A stretch of 64,000 nucleotides of DNA from positions 310,001-374,000 of the forward strand of contig LNAC01000165.1 in assembly GCA_002007465.1 (NCBI GenBank). The letters are read 5' to 3'. The DNA comes from Ailurus styani. Taxonomy: Eukaryota > Chordata > Mammalia > Carnivora > Ailuridae. Below are positions 1 to 12,287 of the stretch, piece after piece. The first letter of the stretch is position 1. Each line of letters begins with the position of its first letter. The notes under the pieces were generated by a model. It was given only the letters and a program-made list of their open reading frames with translations. It did no database searches and was not told the DNA's origin. Made by a program: the position numbers and the translations under genes.

Positions 1-2336
1 TCTAAGCTGTTCTGTAAGACTTTGTGGAATTTACCTATTCAGCAAATAATAGTAGGAATGAAAGCCATGTAGCAGTTTCTCCCAAACTTAACTGTCTATA
101 TATCTACAAAGACAGATGTTCAAATTATAGGATTTTTAAAATGTGATATGCCTACTTTAAATCTAAAAGTTAGTCTAACTCTAATTTTTCCACTGTAACA
201 CCCTTTAGAACTTTACTTCATTTCTTTTATTGCATATCTAACTCCAACCACAGGAAGCAGATGTCCAATAAATTGATGATGAACTGTTTAGTTTTTTAAA
301 AGAAAAATAGTACTTTATTACCAATCTCTTGAAATCACAACTATTGAAGATAATGAGACCAATGAGTAATTATTCCAGAAAACAGTATTTAAAAGCTCCT
401 CACACTGGTAGAGAGATTGTCATTGAGACAGACTGTCCTAATATCTGGGAGGAAATTATCTGGAGGTAAATATAATTTTTTAATAAAAAATTATGGCCAT
501 TAAGAATTTGCACATTTTTAAAGCATTAATTTTATCAGATGGGAGTAGTTTGATAGGAAATAAACAGATTTCCTGATGGATTGTAGCTTAAGATAAATAA
601 ATAAAGGCAAGAAATCTGAGAAAGGTGTTTACAGGCTGACTATCGCAGTTTCAGCAGCTCAAGGAGAACAATGCACTTTATTGCATCTCCATGTTTTTGT
701 TGGCTGTCTTTTCGTGATCTCAAGGTGGTTGTAGTCACTTTGGGCAGTAGCACCACATGACCAGTATCCTGAGTAGAAAGGAGGAGGCCAGCATCCAAAA
801 CTTTCTTCTTGCAAGTACTATCTTTTTATCTGGGAACAACGTTTATATGTCAAAGCTTCCAGGAGACTTTCTCTTATGCCTCATACAGCCATGTCTATCT
901 CCATGGAATAGAGGGAGGAGTATCCAATGAAGGAGAATGGAATAATGGGGTTTCAGGGACAAGTTTATTTTAATCATCAGACATTTTCTAGGCTTAGCAA
1001 AAAAACTTACCATTCCTGAAATCAAGGAATCTTAGTCAGCTACTTGAATACAACTAAGATTCAGTTAGGGAAGACTTGACAAGTTATAGAGAAACATTTT
1101 TTCTGCTGTTCTGGAATTGCCTAATCTGGCTAAGACCCAAAGCTGGCAATAAAGACAAAAAGTATTCCACGGATCACAATCCACACCCACCAGCAGTTGG
1201 GGCTAGCCATTGTCCTTTAAGTCTTGCTGATATGTGCCAGTTCCAAGAATAGGCTCTGATGCCACCCACCTGTCTCATCACTCATAATCATTGGAATTTG
1301 CAATCATTACAATCATTGGAATTCAGAAAAATTCAGTGTTTGTGAAGAAAAGCTGTTCTGTCTCCTCAAGGCTAGGAGAAAGGAAGCCCCCAAGAGAATG
1401 ACTTGAAGACTTTGATGGCTGTAAGAAGGAGCTTGGGATTTAGTTTACTGAATGATTTCCACTTTTATCTACCTCTTCAAATTTTTGTATTATTTGGTGG
1501 CATGGACACAAATGATCAATCAAACTCACAGAAACTACTTGTCATTATTTCTTTATTCTCTGCTCTCTGCGTAGATTTTTATTGTGTAGGATGGTTTTGT
1601 TGACTCCTGTGCCCAATGCTTCTGAAGAGTTATGTGAACATAGTTATTAGAAGTTAATGGTGCTATTTTGGAGGTACTTCAGCTAGTCACCAAAGAAAAT
1701 ACAGATAACTTCTTCTCACCTCTCTCTCTTCCTCAGTTTTCTGTGCAAGCCACACATCTAAGAAACAATAGCAGAATAGGCCTCCAAAACCACATTATCA
1801 ATGATCATACAGGCTTTCAATAACCCCAGGTAAAGTAGAATTAGGACACACGTCTTGGATTCAAGCCCTAAGCAGTGACCCTATTCTATTTGGCTCTATT
1901 CCTCGCCTGGTTCATGGATACTCAAGAATGGAGGAATCAGCACAGAGAAGAGGCCAGAGAAATGAGAGGAAAAGCAGATATCCCTGCTCCAAATCTAAGC
2001 CTCTAGAGTCACAGACCTAACTTGGGTTAAGAGGAGTGTGTAAGAAGGTCTTCGAATCAGGTATGTAATAAAATTTTTAAAATGAAGAGGACTAAGTCTA
2101 CAAAATTGAGATTGGATTGTTCTAATAACTAAAATAGCTAAAAAATTGCATTATCTGGATACGATGGTGAGGGAGAAGTTCCTCAGAAGGAAAAGGAAGC
2201 CAAATGGGAGAGATTTGTTATAGTTTTTTGCCAAAAAAACCAAAAACAACTATGTCATCTTTGTAACAAAATAAACCAATCTCACAGATATGTTTGCGAC
2301 TGTTTGTCAAGTACACGGTTGTCATGTTTGCCTTTT

Positions 2337-2339
<3 letters not shown>

Positions 2340-2367
<28 letters not shown>
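2340..2367 (+). repeat. (TG)n microsatellite
   Basis: Pure TG repeat of about 14 units. Confidence 0.95.
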
Positions 2368-3307
2368 TTATGTAAGTATATCGATACATATGAATTAATA
2401 TATTTCTAGCTATGAGCTCAAAATAGAAAATAGAAAACTTATATGAAAGAACAGCAAATTATTTAAATCAAGTAAAGGTCAATAGTAAAAGCAAGACACC
2501 AGTGAATTTATCTTGGAAGAATTGATGTAGATGTAGTTAGTGTTTAGACCAATGTCTGTCCAAATACTCTAGAACATTACTCACAAAGTAAGCATTATTT
2601 TTATGGAGCATATACTATGAGTCAATCACAGATTTAACTTTGAGTTTTCTCGAAGCCAGTGCAAAGTAGAAGCATATTTCTATATGTGATTCAAGGAGAT
2701 ATAGTATAGAAGTTAAATAGTTGCTTGAAAATATGGTCATCACTAATACTGAAACCACAAAGAGATGTCCCCTGAGTGACTCAAAAGAACACTGTGTACT
2801 ATAGCAACAATGTCCTTAACATTATCCTTGCTGAAAAGCCAGCGACAAGTTTCCTGAGGTTGCATAAAAAATGAAAATTTGGATGAAATAAAGTACCAGT
2901 AGCCATTTTGATTACAAAAATAAGTGTATCACCTATAATAAATATTACACTATTCTTTACAAGGTACCCTTAGGATTTTTCTCATGACTCCTAGCTTTGT
3001 ATTTGAATGTAAGGGTTATCTGAGTTTAGTGAAATCTCAAGTAAGTTGGTATTTCCATTGTAGTTTCCTCTTTTGAAGAGGGATGATGTATGTTGTTGAG
3101 GAATGATGTATGTTGTTAATATAACATGTAATTTAATTTTGAAAGGAATGAAAATCAACTGGCTTTTATTCACTTAAATTCCCACCTATTAGCTATTTCT
3201 GCTTCTTCAAGATCAACATATTAGAACTAAAAACATGTGTTTTGATAGTTATTGATCCCTGCAGAAGAGTTTCGAATATATATGTAGGTGTGTGTGAAGG
3301 TATCACT

Positions 3308-3330
3308 CTGTGTGTGTGTGTGTGTGTGTG
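3308..3330 (+). repeat. (TG)n microsatellite
   Basis: Pure TG repeat of about 11 units next to an L2-like tail. Confidence 0.9.
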
Positions 3331-4364
3331 CCTTTAAGAAATATTTGCTGAATGAATAAATTAATGGATGAATATATTCCTTAGTCATTTACTGGACTGA
3401 TTCCTGGAGTTTCTGGTGTTATGCCTTATTATGTCTGAGACAAAATTTGAACACTTCCTGTTGAAACAGACATTTAGCAATATTATTAGAATGCTTTAAA
3501 ACATGGATCATAGAATGACATGATTTTTAAAAACTTGGATACAGGATGACTATGTGAGTGCACAATAACACTTTTATTTTTAAGCTTCAAAGTGAAATCA
3601 ATAATTACGATAAAGACCTGACCCAAAATTAAGATCTGAAAATACTTAGTAACTAGTCATTAAGAACAACGTATATCCCCAAGCTGTTTTCTTTAGTAGG
3701 CTGTTTCTATGTTGAAATCTGTAATTGGCAAAAACAAAGCAGAACAAAATTACATGCATAGGGGAAAAGAGCCAACTGCAACTCCTTTGTACCTTAGAGA
3801 TATTCATACTGTCTTCTTGTTACATACCTTAGAGCAGCCTACTAGCATGTTGTGAAACTTCTGATTTGGAACTCCTAAAAAACAAACAAATGAAAAACAA
3901 ACAAAGCAATCATAATGATTTAGGTATAAACTTCCTGGGAAGCAGTAGGTAGTACAGAAAACCCTACCTGGTCATATCAACACTTAAGTTGGTTTTATCA
4001 CCAAAATATGTCTTCTTTTTCTTCCAAGCTAATCTTATTTTTCAGCTCTGCAATGCTTTTTTTCCACATACAACTTTCTTTTAACAGAGTTGATTTCCTG
4101 ACAAGTTCTTTTCTCCCCTTTCGAAGCTTTAAATTGTAGAAATAATCATAATAAGTAATCATAATAAGTAAGCACATAAAAAATATGTGCTTAATCTTTT
4201 TATCAAGGATTTGGAACTAAATTCTACTCTCTCATCTTTCATATCATTCTCAATCATCCTGGGCAGCTTCAGGTGCCAAATAAAGTTACTCCTGCACTTT
4301 TTAAAAAACTTGCTCAATTTTATTGATCTTATTTTTCTTATACAGATAGGCACTAGAAATTAAT

Positions 4365-4620
4365 TAATCAATTATCGAAATATACTTGACATGTATTAAT
4401 TATTTCAGTGTTATTTCAGTTTCAGGCATAAAGCATAGTGATTCGACAATTCCATATATAACTCAGTGCTCACCATGATAAGTGCAGTCACCATACAACA
4501 TTATTACTATATTATTGATTATACCTCCTATGCTGTAATTCCTGTACATTTCAACATTCCTCATTTTGCTCCATCTGCCTCTCCAACTATTTTCCTTTTC
4601 ATCACCTTAACTTAAATTGT
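4365..4620 (-). mobile_element. L1M 3'-end fragment
   Basis: The order of motifs (TTTCAG..CATA..AGTGATTCGACAATTC, then CACCATGATAAGT, then GTAATTCCTGTACATT) is that of an old L1 3' end on the minus strand. It may belong to the same insertion as the LINE segment starting near 4,890. Confidence 0.5.
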
Positions 4621-5138
4621 TGGCCAATAATAGGGAAAAACATGTGGATTGGTGCCACAGATTACAAAAATTTTACCCTCAGCTGAATTCCCATTATATC
4701 TTTAAATTCCTCTGTATTTGTATCAGTGGGATTTCAACTTTACTTATGCTCTACTTTCCCAGTTCCTCCCAGACATTTTGCTAGAAACTAAGGATTAATC
4801 AGACATAGTGATTGACCTCAAATAATTTTCAGAGCAGTGCTGGATGTTAGTGATCAGATTTAGCAATAGCACCATGTATTTGCCATCCTTCAGTTCAGAA
4901 TAGCATTTCATACTTGATGTTTCTCAATGTGAATCTTTTTTGTGTTTATCTTTCTTGAAATTTATTCAACTTCTTGGATATGTAGATTTGTGTCTTTTTC
5001 CAACTTTAGGACAATTTTGACCATTATTTCTTCAAAAATTTTCTCTGCCCCTTTCTCTCTCTGACCCCCCTTTTGGGACTCCTATTGTTCATATGACTAT
5101 ACACTTGATGGTGTTCCACAGATCTCTGAGGCTCTGTT

Positions 5139-5226
5139 AATTTCCTCCCCTCCCCTCCCCTTCCCTCCCTTCCCCTCTCCTCCTCTCCTCTCCTCCTCTC
5201 TCCTCTCCTCTCCTCTCCTCTCCTTC
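5139..5226 (+). repeat. Polypyrimidine (CCCCT/CTCTC)n tract
   Basis: About 88 bases of C and T with CCCCT units grading into TCCTC units, inside the old L1 region. Confidence 0.9.
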
Positions 5227-5357
5227 TGTGCTCCTCAGGCTAAATCTTTTCTGACCTAAGTCTGACAATCATGACCTAACGTCAGGTTTGCTGATTCTTT
5301 TTTCTGCTTGTTCAAATCTTCTATGGAAATTTCTTGTGAATTTTTGTTTTTGTACTT

Positions 5358-5568
5358 AAAAAAAAGATTTTATTTATTTGAGAGTGAGAGAAGAGAGAGT
5401 GAGTGAGAGTAAGAGCACAAGCCAGTGGAGGAGGAGAGGCAGAGGGAGAGGGAGAAGCAGACTTCCCACTGAGCAAGGAGCCTGTTGCAAGGCTTGATCC
5501 CAGGACCCTGGTATCATGACCTGAGCTGAAGGCAGATGCTTAACCAACTGAGCCACCCAGTTACCCCT
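5358..5568 (-). mobile_element. SINEC (carnivore tRNA-derived SINE)
   Basis: On the minus strand: tRNA-like head (GGGTGGCTCAGTTGG), CAGGTCATGATACCAGGGTCCTGG body, CT-rich region and AAATAAAATCTTTTT tail. TGTACTT-like sequences on each side are a probable target-site duplication. Moderately diverged. Confidence 0.9.
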
Positions 5569-6043
5569 GTTACTGTACTTTTAAGCTCCAGAATTTCTTT
5601 GGTTCCTTTTTATAAATTTCTATCTACATTAATATTCTCTATTTGTTGAGACATTGTTGTTAAGGTTTCCTTTATCTTTTTTCAACTGTTCCTTAGTTCT
5701 TTAAACATATTTAGGACTAGCTGACTTAAAGTTTTGCTCTGTAAGCCCAATGTCTATATTTCTCAGGGACATTATCAGTTAATTCTCCTTGTGATTATAT
5801 CATACTTTCTTTTTTTTTGCATACTTTGCAATTTTTATTGCAAACTGGACACTTAAAATATTATAATGTGATACCACTGGGAATCAAATAGTTCCCCCTC
5901 CTTAGAGTTTACTTTTATAGTTTGCTGTAGGTTGTAATTGTACATTTGTTTAATGAATTTTCTATAGTATTTCTGTAACATCTGCATTCTTTTCTCTGTG
6001 AAGTCTCTGAACTATTTAGCGTGCATTTAGCTACTGTGTTGGC

Positions 6044-6545
6044 AAAAAAAGAACAAAACAAAAAAAAGAAAGTAAGAAAGGAGGAAGGAAGGAAGAAAGA
6101 AAAAATAAAAGTAACAAAAAAAGAGAGAGAGAAAGGAAAGAAAGAGAAAGAAAGAAAGAAAGAAAAGGAAAAAGAAAGAAAGAAAGAAAAGGAAAAAGAA
6201 AAGGGAGGAGAGGAGAAGGGAAGGGAAGGGAGGGAAGAAGAGGGGAGGGGAGNNNNNNNNNNNNNNNNNNNNNNNNNNNNNNNNNNNNNNNNNNNNNNNN
6301 NNNNNNNNNNNNNNNNNNNNNNNNNNNNNNNNNNNNNNNNNNNNNNNNNNNNNNNNNNNNNNNNNNNNNNNNNNNNNNNNNNNNNNNNNNNNNNNNNNNN
6401 NNNNNNNNNNNNNNNNNNNNNNNNNNNNNNNNNNNNNNNNNNNNNNNNNNNNNNNNNNNNNNNNNNNNNNNNNNNNNNNNNNNNNNNNNNNNNNNNNNNN
6501 NNNNNNNNNNNNNNNNGGGGAGGGGAGGGGAGGGGAGAGGAGAGG
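6044..6545 (+). repeat. Polypurine (GAAA/GGAA/GGGGA)n tract around the gap
   Basis: The + strand is almost entirely purine on both sides of the gap: GAAA and GGAAAAA units on the left, GGGGA on the right. Long open frames across it (Lys/Glu-rich or Phe/Leu/Ser-rich) are low-complexity artefacts. Mirror-symmetric purine runs can form triplex (H-DNA). Confidence 0.95.
6253..6516. other. Assembly gap (264 N)
   Basis: A run of 264 Ns is flanked on both sides by GGGGA-type repeat. The gap arises inside a polypurine tract, so its true length is uncertain. Confidence 1.
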
Positions 6546-6783
6546 ACAAAGTCTTGACATCCCTATAGGATTGCTTTGTGTTGGGGGTACTCTTTCAAGT
6601 CAACAAGGTTCTTTACAGCTTAGCCTTAGAATTTTCTTCCTGCTTGTGCTAAGCCTAAAGATCAGCCAGAGTTGAAAACCTGGACTTCTTAGGTTTTACT
6701 CTAAGCATGGACCTTGTCATGTTCATGCATGCAACTTTCTATATTCCCCTGTTTACGTGGATGTTTTTCAAAGTACCCCCTCC

Positions 6784-6974
6784 TTTTAAAGATTTTATTT
6801 ATTTGTGACAGGGAGAGATAGCGAAAGAGGGAACACAAGCCATGGGGGAGCTGGAGAGGGAGAAGCAGGCTTCCCGCTGAGCAGGGAGCCTGATGTGAGA
6901 CTCAGTCCCAGGACCCTGGGATCATGACCTGAGCTGAAGACAGACACTTAACAACTGAGCCACCCAGGTGCCCA
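6784..6974 (-). mobile_element. SINEC
   Basis: Minus-strand SINE with head GCACCTGGGTGGCTCAG, TGATCCCAGGGTCCTGGG body and AAATAAAATCTTTAAAA tail. The (CT)-rich region is degenerate, so this is an older copy. Confidence 0.9.
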
Positions 6975-7589
6975 CCCTCCCCCCACCCGTTTTGTTTTTT
7001 TTTTTTTTTAAAGAAATGCCGTTGCTCTTTCTCCCAGGCTTTCAGTATGTCTATTGTTTGCCTCAACTCTAATCTCTTACTTTTTGTGCCAGTGGGTTGC
7101 TCATTCATCTTACACTTGTCTTATAACCTCTGAATAGTGTTTTCAGTCCTCTGAGCAGCTGCTTTTTCACTCTAGAAAGTTCTCAGTTAAGTGAAACAAA
7201 GTCAAGCACCTTGCATTATCCCTTCTATGAGCCCCAAGACAGGTTAAAACAGACAAACATAATTCTTTGAGGATTAGGTCTTCTCTGCTCTTTCACGAGC
7301 CAGGGACCAAAGTTGCACAGCGGGAATATAGGCTGTCTTCAGCATCACTGTCGAGCTGGGGAAGGGGAGTGTAAAGACCATAGAGCTTCCCTGCCATTCT
7401 AAAGTTCCTCTTTTTCTTCATTCAGCATTTACTAGATTGCTATAAATCTTTGATTAATTTTCAGAGTTCTGACAAAATTGATTTTGATAATTTTTGCCTT
7501 TTCTTTGATGGTTCTGTAGAGGGATAGACCTTGGAGTTACTTATTCCACTATTTTTGCTGACATCTCTACAAATGGGTTTATATATATA

Positions 7590-7786
7590 TTTTAAAAGAT
7601 TTTATTTATTTATTTGACACAGAGCGAGAGAGAGATCACAAGTAGGCAGAGAGGCAGGCAGAGAGAGAGGAGGAAGCAGGCTCCCTGCTGAGCAGGGAGC
7701 CCGATGCGGGCCTCGATCCCAGGATGCTGAGATCATGACCTGAGCCGAAAGCAGAGGCTTTAACCCACTGAGCCACCCAGGCACCC
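7590..7786 (-). mobile_element. Young SINEC with perfect target-site duplication
   Basis: Minus-strand SINE close to the young mustelid consensus. It is flanked by a perfect 17-base duplication, TACAAATGGGTTTATAT, at 7,568-7,584 and 7,787-7,803, which fixes its edges. Confidence 0.95.
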
Positions 7787-8355
7787 TACAAATGGGTTTA
7801 TATTTTAAAATGTTTTAAAAAATCAAAAGAATGCTATTTCATAGCCTGTGAAAATGATATGAAATTCAAATTTCAGTGCCCTTGAATATTTATTGGAACA
7901 TATCCTCACTCTTTCATTTAACTGTTGTCTTAGTCTGTTTTCATGCTATAATAGTAGAGTTGAATAAGTTGGGGCAGAGACATTTCTGCAGCCTAAATTA
8001 TTTCCAGTGGTCCCCTTACAACAAAAACTTGCCTGCTAATCCTGTTTAAAGTACCTCAGACTCTAGTTTTCTATCTCTTCTAACCCCCGATTGTTGTTAT
8101 AGAACTCTCATCCAAAATTGTTTTGATTTGTTTAAAATCTTAGTTTGGTTTACCAGGTGCTTCTCAATCTAATCTCAACCTGCTCTTTAAACCTTATCTC
8201 CCATCCCTTCTCAAGGTTCATCCTAATTATTTTACACTTCTTACTCTTTCCCTTAAATGGCATGCTCTTTCATGGTGTTTATTCATTGCCATATTCTATT
8301 ATTTCCTGGAATAATCTTTCAAACTTTTTTCACTTGTGAAAATTTGGCTGTCTCT

Positions 8356-8990
8356 GGAATGGGTTGAATAATGACTCCCTCAAAAATATGCTCATCTGGA
8401 GCCCATGAAGGTGATCTTATTTTGGGAAAAGAATCATTGTAACCAAGGTGAAGATCTTGAGGTAAGATCTGGAGTAGCACAGGCCCTCATCCAATGACAA
8501 GTTTCCTTAAAGGAAGAGAGAAGGGGACAAGACACATAGAAGAGAAGGTGATATGAAGAGCTGGAGTGATGGCATCTACAAGCCAGCAGCCATCAGAAAC
8601 TAGGATTGAGGCATAGAATGGAGTCTCCCTCATAACCTCTAGAAGGAACTGAGCCTGCCAACACCATGATATCAGACTTCCGGCCTCTAAAACTATGAGA
8701 AGGGGCACCTGGGTGGCTCAGTGGGTTAAAGCCTCTGCCTTCGGCTCAGGTCAAGATCTCAGGGTCCTGGGATCGAGTCCTGCATCAGGCTCTCTGCTCA
8801 GCAGGGAGCCTGCTTCCCCCTCTCTCTGCCTGCCTCTCTACCTGCCTCTCTGCCTACTTGTAATCATTCTCTCTCTCTCTCTCTGTCAAATAAATAAATA
8901 AATCTTTAAAAATAAATAAATAAAACTATGAGAAAATGAATTTCTGTCATTTCCAGCCAAAGTTTGAAGTAATTTGTTAAGGCAGCCTGC
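8356..8990 (+). mobile_element. MLT1-type LTR relic (ERVL-MaLR), split by a SINE
   Basis: The order GGGTTGAATAATG.., GGTGATCTTATTTTGGG, GGCCCTCATCCAATGAC, CCACCATCAGAAACTAGG-like, GGACTTCCGGCCTC.. and ACTATGAGAAAATGAATTTCTG follows the MLT1 solo-LTR consensus, ending near GGCAGCC. A SINE is inserted at 8,702-8,921. No internal retroviral sequence is present. Confidence 0.75.
8702..8921 (+). mobile_element. SINEC inserted in the MLT1 relic
   Basis: Plus-strand young SINE (GGGGCACCTGGGTGGCTCAG start, (AAATA)n tail) flanked by AAAACTATGAGAA at 8,689-8,701 and 8,922-8,934, a 13-base target-site duplication made of LTR sequence. Confidence 0.95.
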
Positions 8991-9215
8991 TCATTCTTTA
9001 CAGACCTGGATCACTTTATGTAGAGTCACAGGATTGCCCTCGACCTGGAAAAAATTATTTGGTCATTCCTCTCTTGTTTTATAACATGTACCATGTTACA
9101 CTTCAATTTATGTGTTTAAATATTTATCTTCTCTAACAGTTATGTACTTGCCTTTCATACTTAACATGTTATCTGGCCTACAGTAGTACTCAGTGCTTTT
9201 TGAATGACTGAGTCA

Positions 9216-11560
9216 GAGTAGAATATTAAGAGACACAGCAAGCATTTCTTGAAGTCAGATTATTAGCATTCTACCTTTGGTTTGACACATAAAACCTTGG
9301 TCAAATGTCACTCTGGTCCTTGGCTTGCTCTTTGATGTACTATGAGAGTGGGATTAAGGCTTTTCTAGCACTAGAATTTTAAGATGCATTGTTTCTTTTG
9401 GATGATTTCTTTCATGTCATTCTCTGTTTCTGTGATAGAATTGGGAGAATAATATCTTTTAGATTTTTCAAGGCAAACTACTATGCTAATAACACTGAGG
9501 ATTTTAAAAAGGACTTTAAAGGTTTATCTCCCTTCTTTTATTTGTGGAATAAAATTGGGAATAATGTGATAGGGATATGTGAAAGATTTTCTGTTGATAC
9601 TTTCATAGTATATAAATTTTGTTGCTTTGGGAGTTGAATTTTTGTGATTTGATAATGAATCTAGCTTCAAAACTAAATATTTTTAGAAAATATTTTATAA
9701 TAGTTATTGATCATTTAAGATATATAGGTGCTTTAAAAATAGATGCATATAAAATACATGAAATTTATTATATAAATGACAAACTCAGCTGTAATATGCA
9801 TAACTAGTTTATTGTTTGTAATCAAATCTGAAATGGATTTTCTTTTTATGTATTGTTCAAATTATATATTTTTCCTTCTATTGCCTATTTTCAGTATTTC
9901 TGTTGTGGTAAAATTCTAATACATCAGTCAGTTGATGGTATATGCGCTTGTGTATCCACATGTTAGGAAAGCAAGTTAAAAGCCAACCAAACATGTTATT
10001 TGTACATTATTTGCATCATTGAAGATGCACCTTTATATAGGCCCTTTTTCACAGTGCTATTAGAACTTTGACTCATCAAGTCACTTACAAGGTAATTATT
10101 ACAAGGTAATTATCCCCACAGAGATAAGAAAATAGAATTGTCAGTATAGTTATAGAATCAAGGCTAAAAGTGAAATCATTAGCTGAATTTGAATCAGAAG
10201 TTGAGAACCCAACTTTACAGAGAAGCCAAGTTTTTTTTTTTTTTTTGGAAAAGGAATTAGGAATCCTTATAATAAAAGCTCTTTAATTTTGGGAGCACTT
10301 AAAAACCACTCCATTCACTTAAGCTGGAAGAAAATCTAGAAATCTCTTACATTCCACATTTAAGTCTTTTTTCCCATGCTGTCCTCGTAATTTTCTAATT
10401 GTTTCAATACAACACATTTTTGTTGAGAATCTCTTACGTACATGGATCTGTACCATAGTTTACAAGAATACAATTTGATTTGATACTTAAACTCAAGAAT
10501 CATATAGTCCTTTCTTCTTGATCATGTGAGACATGTACAATACAGATACTTTCTTGTGGTAAATCTATGAAACAGTCCAAAAGACGAGAAAAGGCAGCAA
10601 TTAGTGCAGATCAGTGTTTCGTGAAAGCCTCCCAACAGGAGATGAAACAAGAGCTAGGCCTTCTGGGATGGATGATACTGGAGTGGAAGGGAGCAGACAA
10701 GCACAAGACGAAGAGGCAAGAATAAGAGTAGCATTCAGGAGGACAGCGGAGAGATACGTGAATGTCGATAAGTGAATATTAACTATAGGATGTGAGTCAG
10801 GTTGGAGAGATTGCAATTAATTCATCCTAGAAGTATAGTGTTGTAGCTCTTAAAGTCTTGTGGAAGATTGAGCTCTTTACCAACTGAAAGAACTTCATGG
10901 TTCTTTGAAGTAGAAAATACCTTATGAAATCCAGTCCCCAGATTTATAAAACCTTGACAATGAATAATTAGGCCTACTTAGATTTTTCACGTGTAGTATG
11001 TATATCACAAGTCTCCCTGTACAGGTGCTAAGATATCTCACATTGAATTGGGAGTGGTAAATTCATTTTTGATATGGCAGTCCACGCCAAGTTCATTTTA
11101 CCTCACTCTACTACAATTTTAAGTTATTTATTTGCTTAATTAATTGTGGTATTTACTTATTTGTTAATCAACTATTAACTATACTGGCATTTATATTTTC
11201 TTATTTCTTTGTGGGAATGTCAACTGATAGATTAGTCCATTAATCCATTAATTAATTAATTCCTTATATACCAACCTATCACAATCTCCAAAAGACAATT
11301 GAAGACATTCTTGGATATGGCAGGACCTGGATTGGGAATCATGGCCTAAAAATTTCTATTTCTCTGTTAACATCCCTGGTGGATTTCCTTTTATCATTTC
11401 CTGCTACAAGAAAGCAATTTTCATTTACAATTTGAACTGATTCTGGAATATAAGAAGAGTTTATTTTATTGACAGTAATTGTAAGGAAGAATGAGGGGCA
11501 ATTGTTACAGATTTTTTTTCTTTCACAGTAAGGTTGCTTTAGAATTTAACCTAATCACTG
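9216..11560. other. Intergenic sequence, no gene recognised
   Basis: AT-rich, with a T run at 10,231-10,246 and a tandem ACAAGGTAATTATT at 10,088-10,115. The block 10,560-10,830 resembles a common ancient interspersed repeat of unsure family. No coding sequence was seen. Confidence 0.6.
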
Positions 11561-11570
11561 TCAAAATTTT

Positions 11571-11774
11571 TTTTTAAAGATTTAATTTCTTTATTTGACA
11601 TAGAGAGAGAGAGAGATCCGATCATAAGTAGGCAGAGAGGCAGGCAGAGAAAGAGGAGGAAGCAGGCTCCCTGTTGAGCAGGGAGCCCGATGCGGGGCTC
11701 GATCCCAGGACCCTGAGATCATGATCTGAGCTGAAGGCAGAGGCTTTAACCCACTGAGCCACCCAGGCGCCCCT
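11571..11774 (-). mobile_element. SINEC
   Basis: Minus-strand SINE with head GGGCGCCTGGGTGGCTCAG and (CT)n-AAATAAAG tail. TCAAAATTTTTTTT occurs at both ends as the target-site duplication. Confidence 0.95.
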
Positions 11775-12252
11775 CTCAAAATTTTTTTTGTTTTGTTTTG
11801 CTTTTTGGTTACATGCATATAATATTTTTTTAAAAATTATTTATTTTTATTTAAGTTAAATTAATATATAATGTATTATTGGTTTCAGAGGTAGAGGTCA
11901 GTGATTTATCAGTCTTATATAATACCCAGTGCTTATTACATCATGTGCCCTCCTAATGTTCATCACCCAGTTACCCCATTCCCTCACTCCTCTCCCCTCC
12001 AGCAACTCTCAGTTTGTTTCCTATGCTTAAGAGTCTCTGATAGTTTATCTCCCTCTCCGATTTTGTCTTGTTTTATTTTTTCCTCTCTTCCACATCATCT
12101 TCTGTTTTGTTTCTTAAATTCCACAGATCAGTGAGATCATATGATAATTGTCTTTCTCTGGTTGACTTATTTTGCTTAGCATAACACCCTCTAGTTCCAT
12201 CCATGTCATTGCAAATGGCAAGATTTCAGGGTTTTTTGATGGCTGAGTAATA

Positions 12253-12256
<4 letters not shown>

Positions 12257-12285
<29 letters not shown>
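12257..12285 (+). repeat. (TG)n microsatellite within L1
   Basis: A pure TG run sits where the L1 consensus normally has a short TATA-rich stretch after GAGTAATATT. Confidence 0.95.

Positions 12286-12287
<2 letters not shown>

Larger units (their letters stand above)
1..4364. other. Intergenic sequence, no gene recognised
   Basis: AT-rich DNA with two short TG microsatellites (2,340 and 3,308), an L2-like tail at 3,330-3,380 (AATATTTGCTGAATGAATAAA) and small direct duplications (1,287-1,322; 3,082-3,118). Open frames are 60-66 codons and unrecognised. Confidence 0.7.
4890..7567 (-). mobile_element. Old L1M-type LINE 3' region, interrupted
   Basis: Read on the minus strand, the segments 4,890-5,138, 5,570-6,043, 6,546-6,783 and 6,990-7,567 resemble the long 3' untranslated region of old mammalian L1M elements. 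The 'cacagatctctgaggctctg' motif and the stretch describing a gap-free T-rich region before 'gcaaactggac' are typical. It is broken by a CT tract, two SINEs and the purine tract. No coding capacity is left. The family assignment is from memory. Confidence 0.5.

Noticed and set aside
4169..4193. Hairpin TAAGCACATA/TATGTGCTTA with a 5-A loop
   Set aside because: It is a short AT-rich stem with no context that suggests a function. Likely chance.
6021..6560. Open frames of 170-178 codons on both strands
   Set aside because: They are made of polypurine or polypyrimidine repeat plus the run of Ns, with no real protein content.
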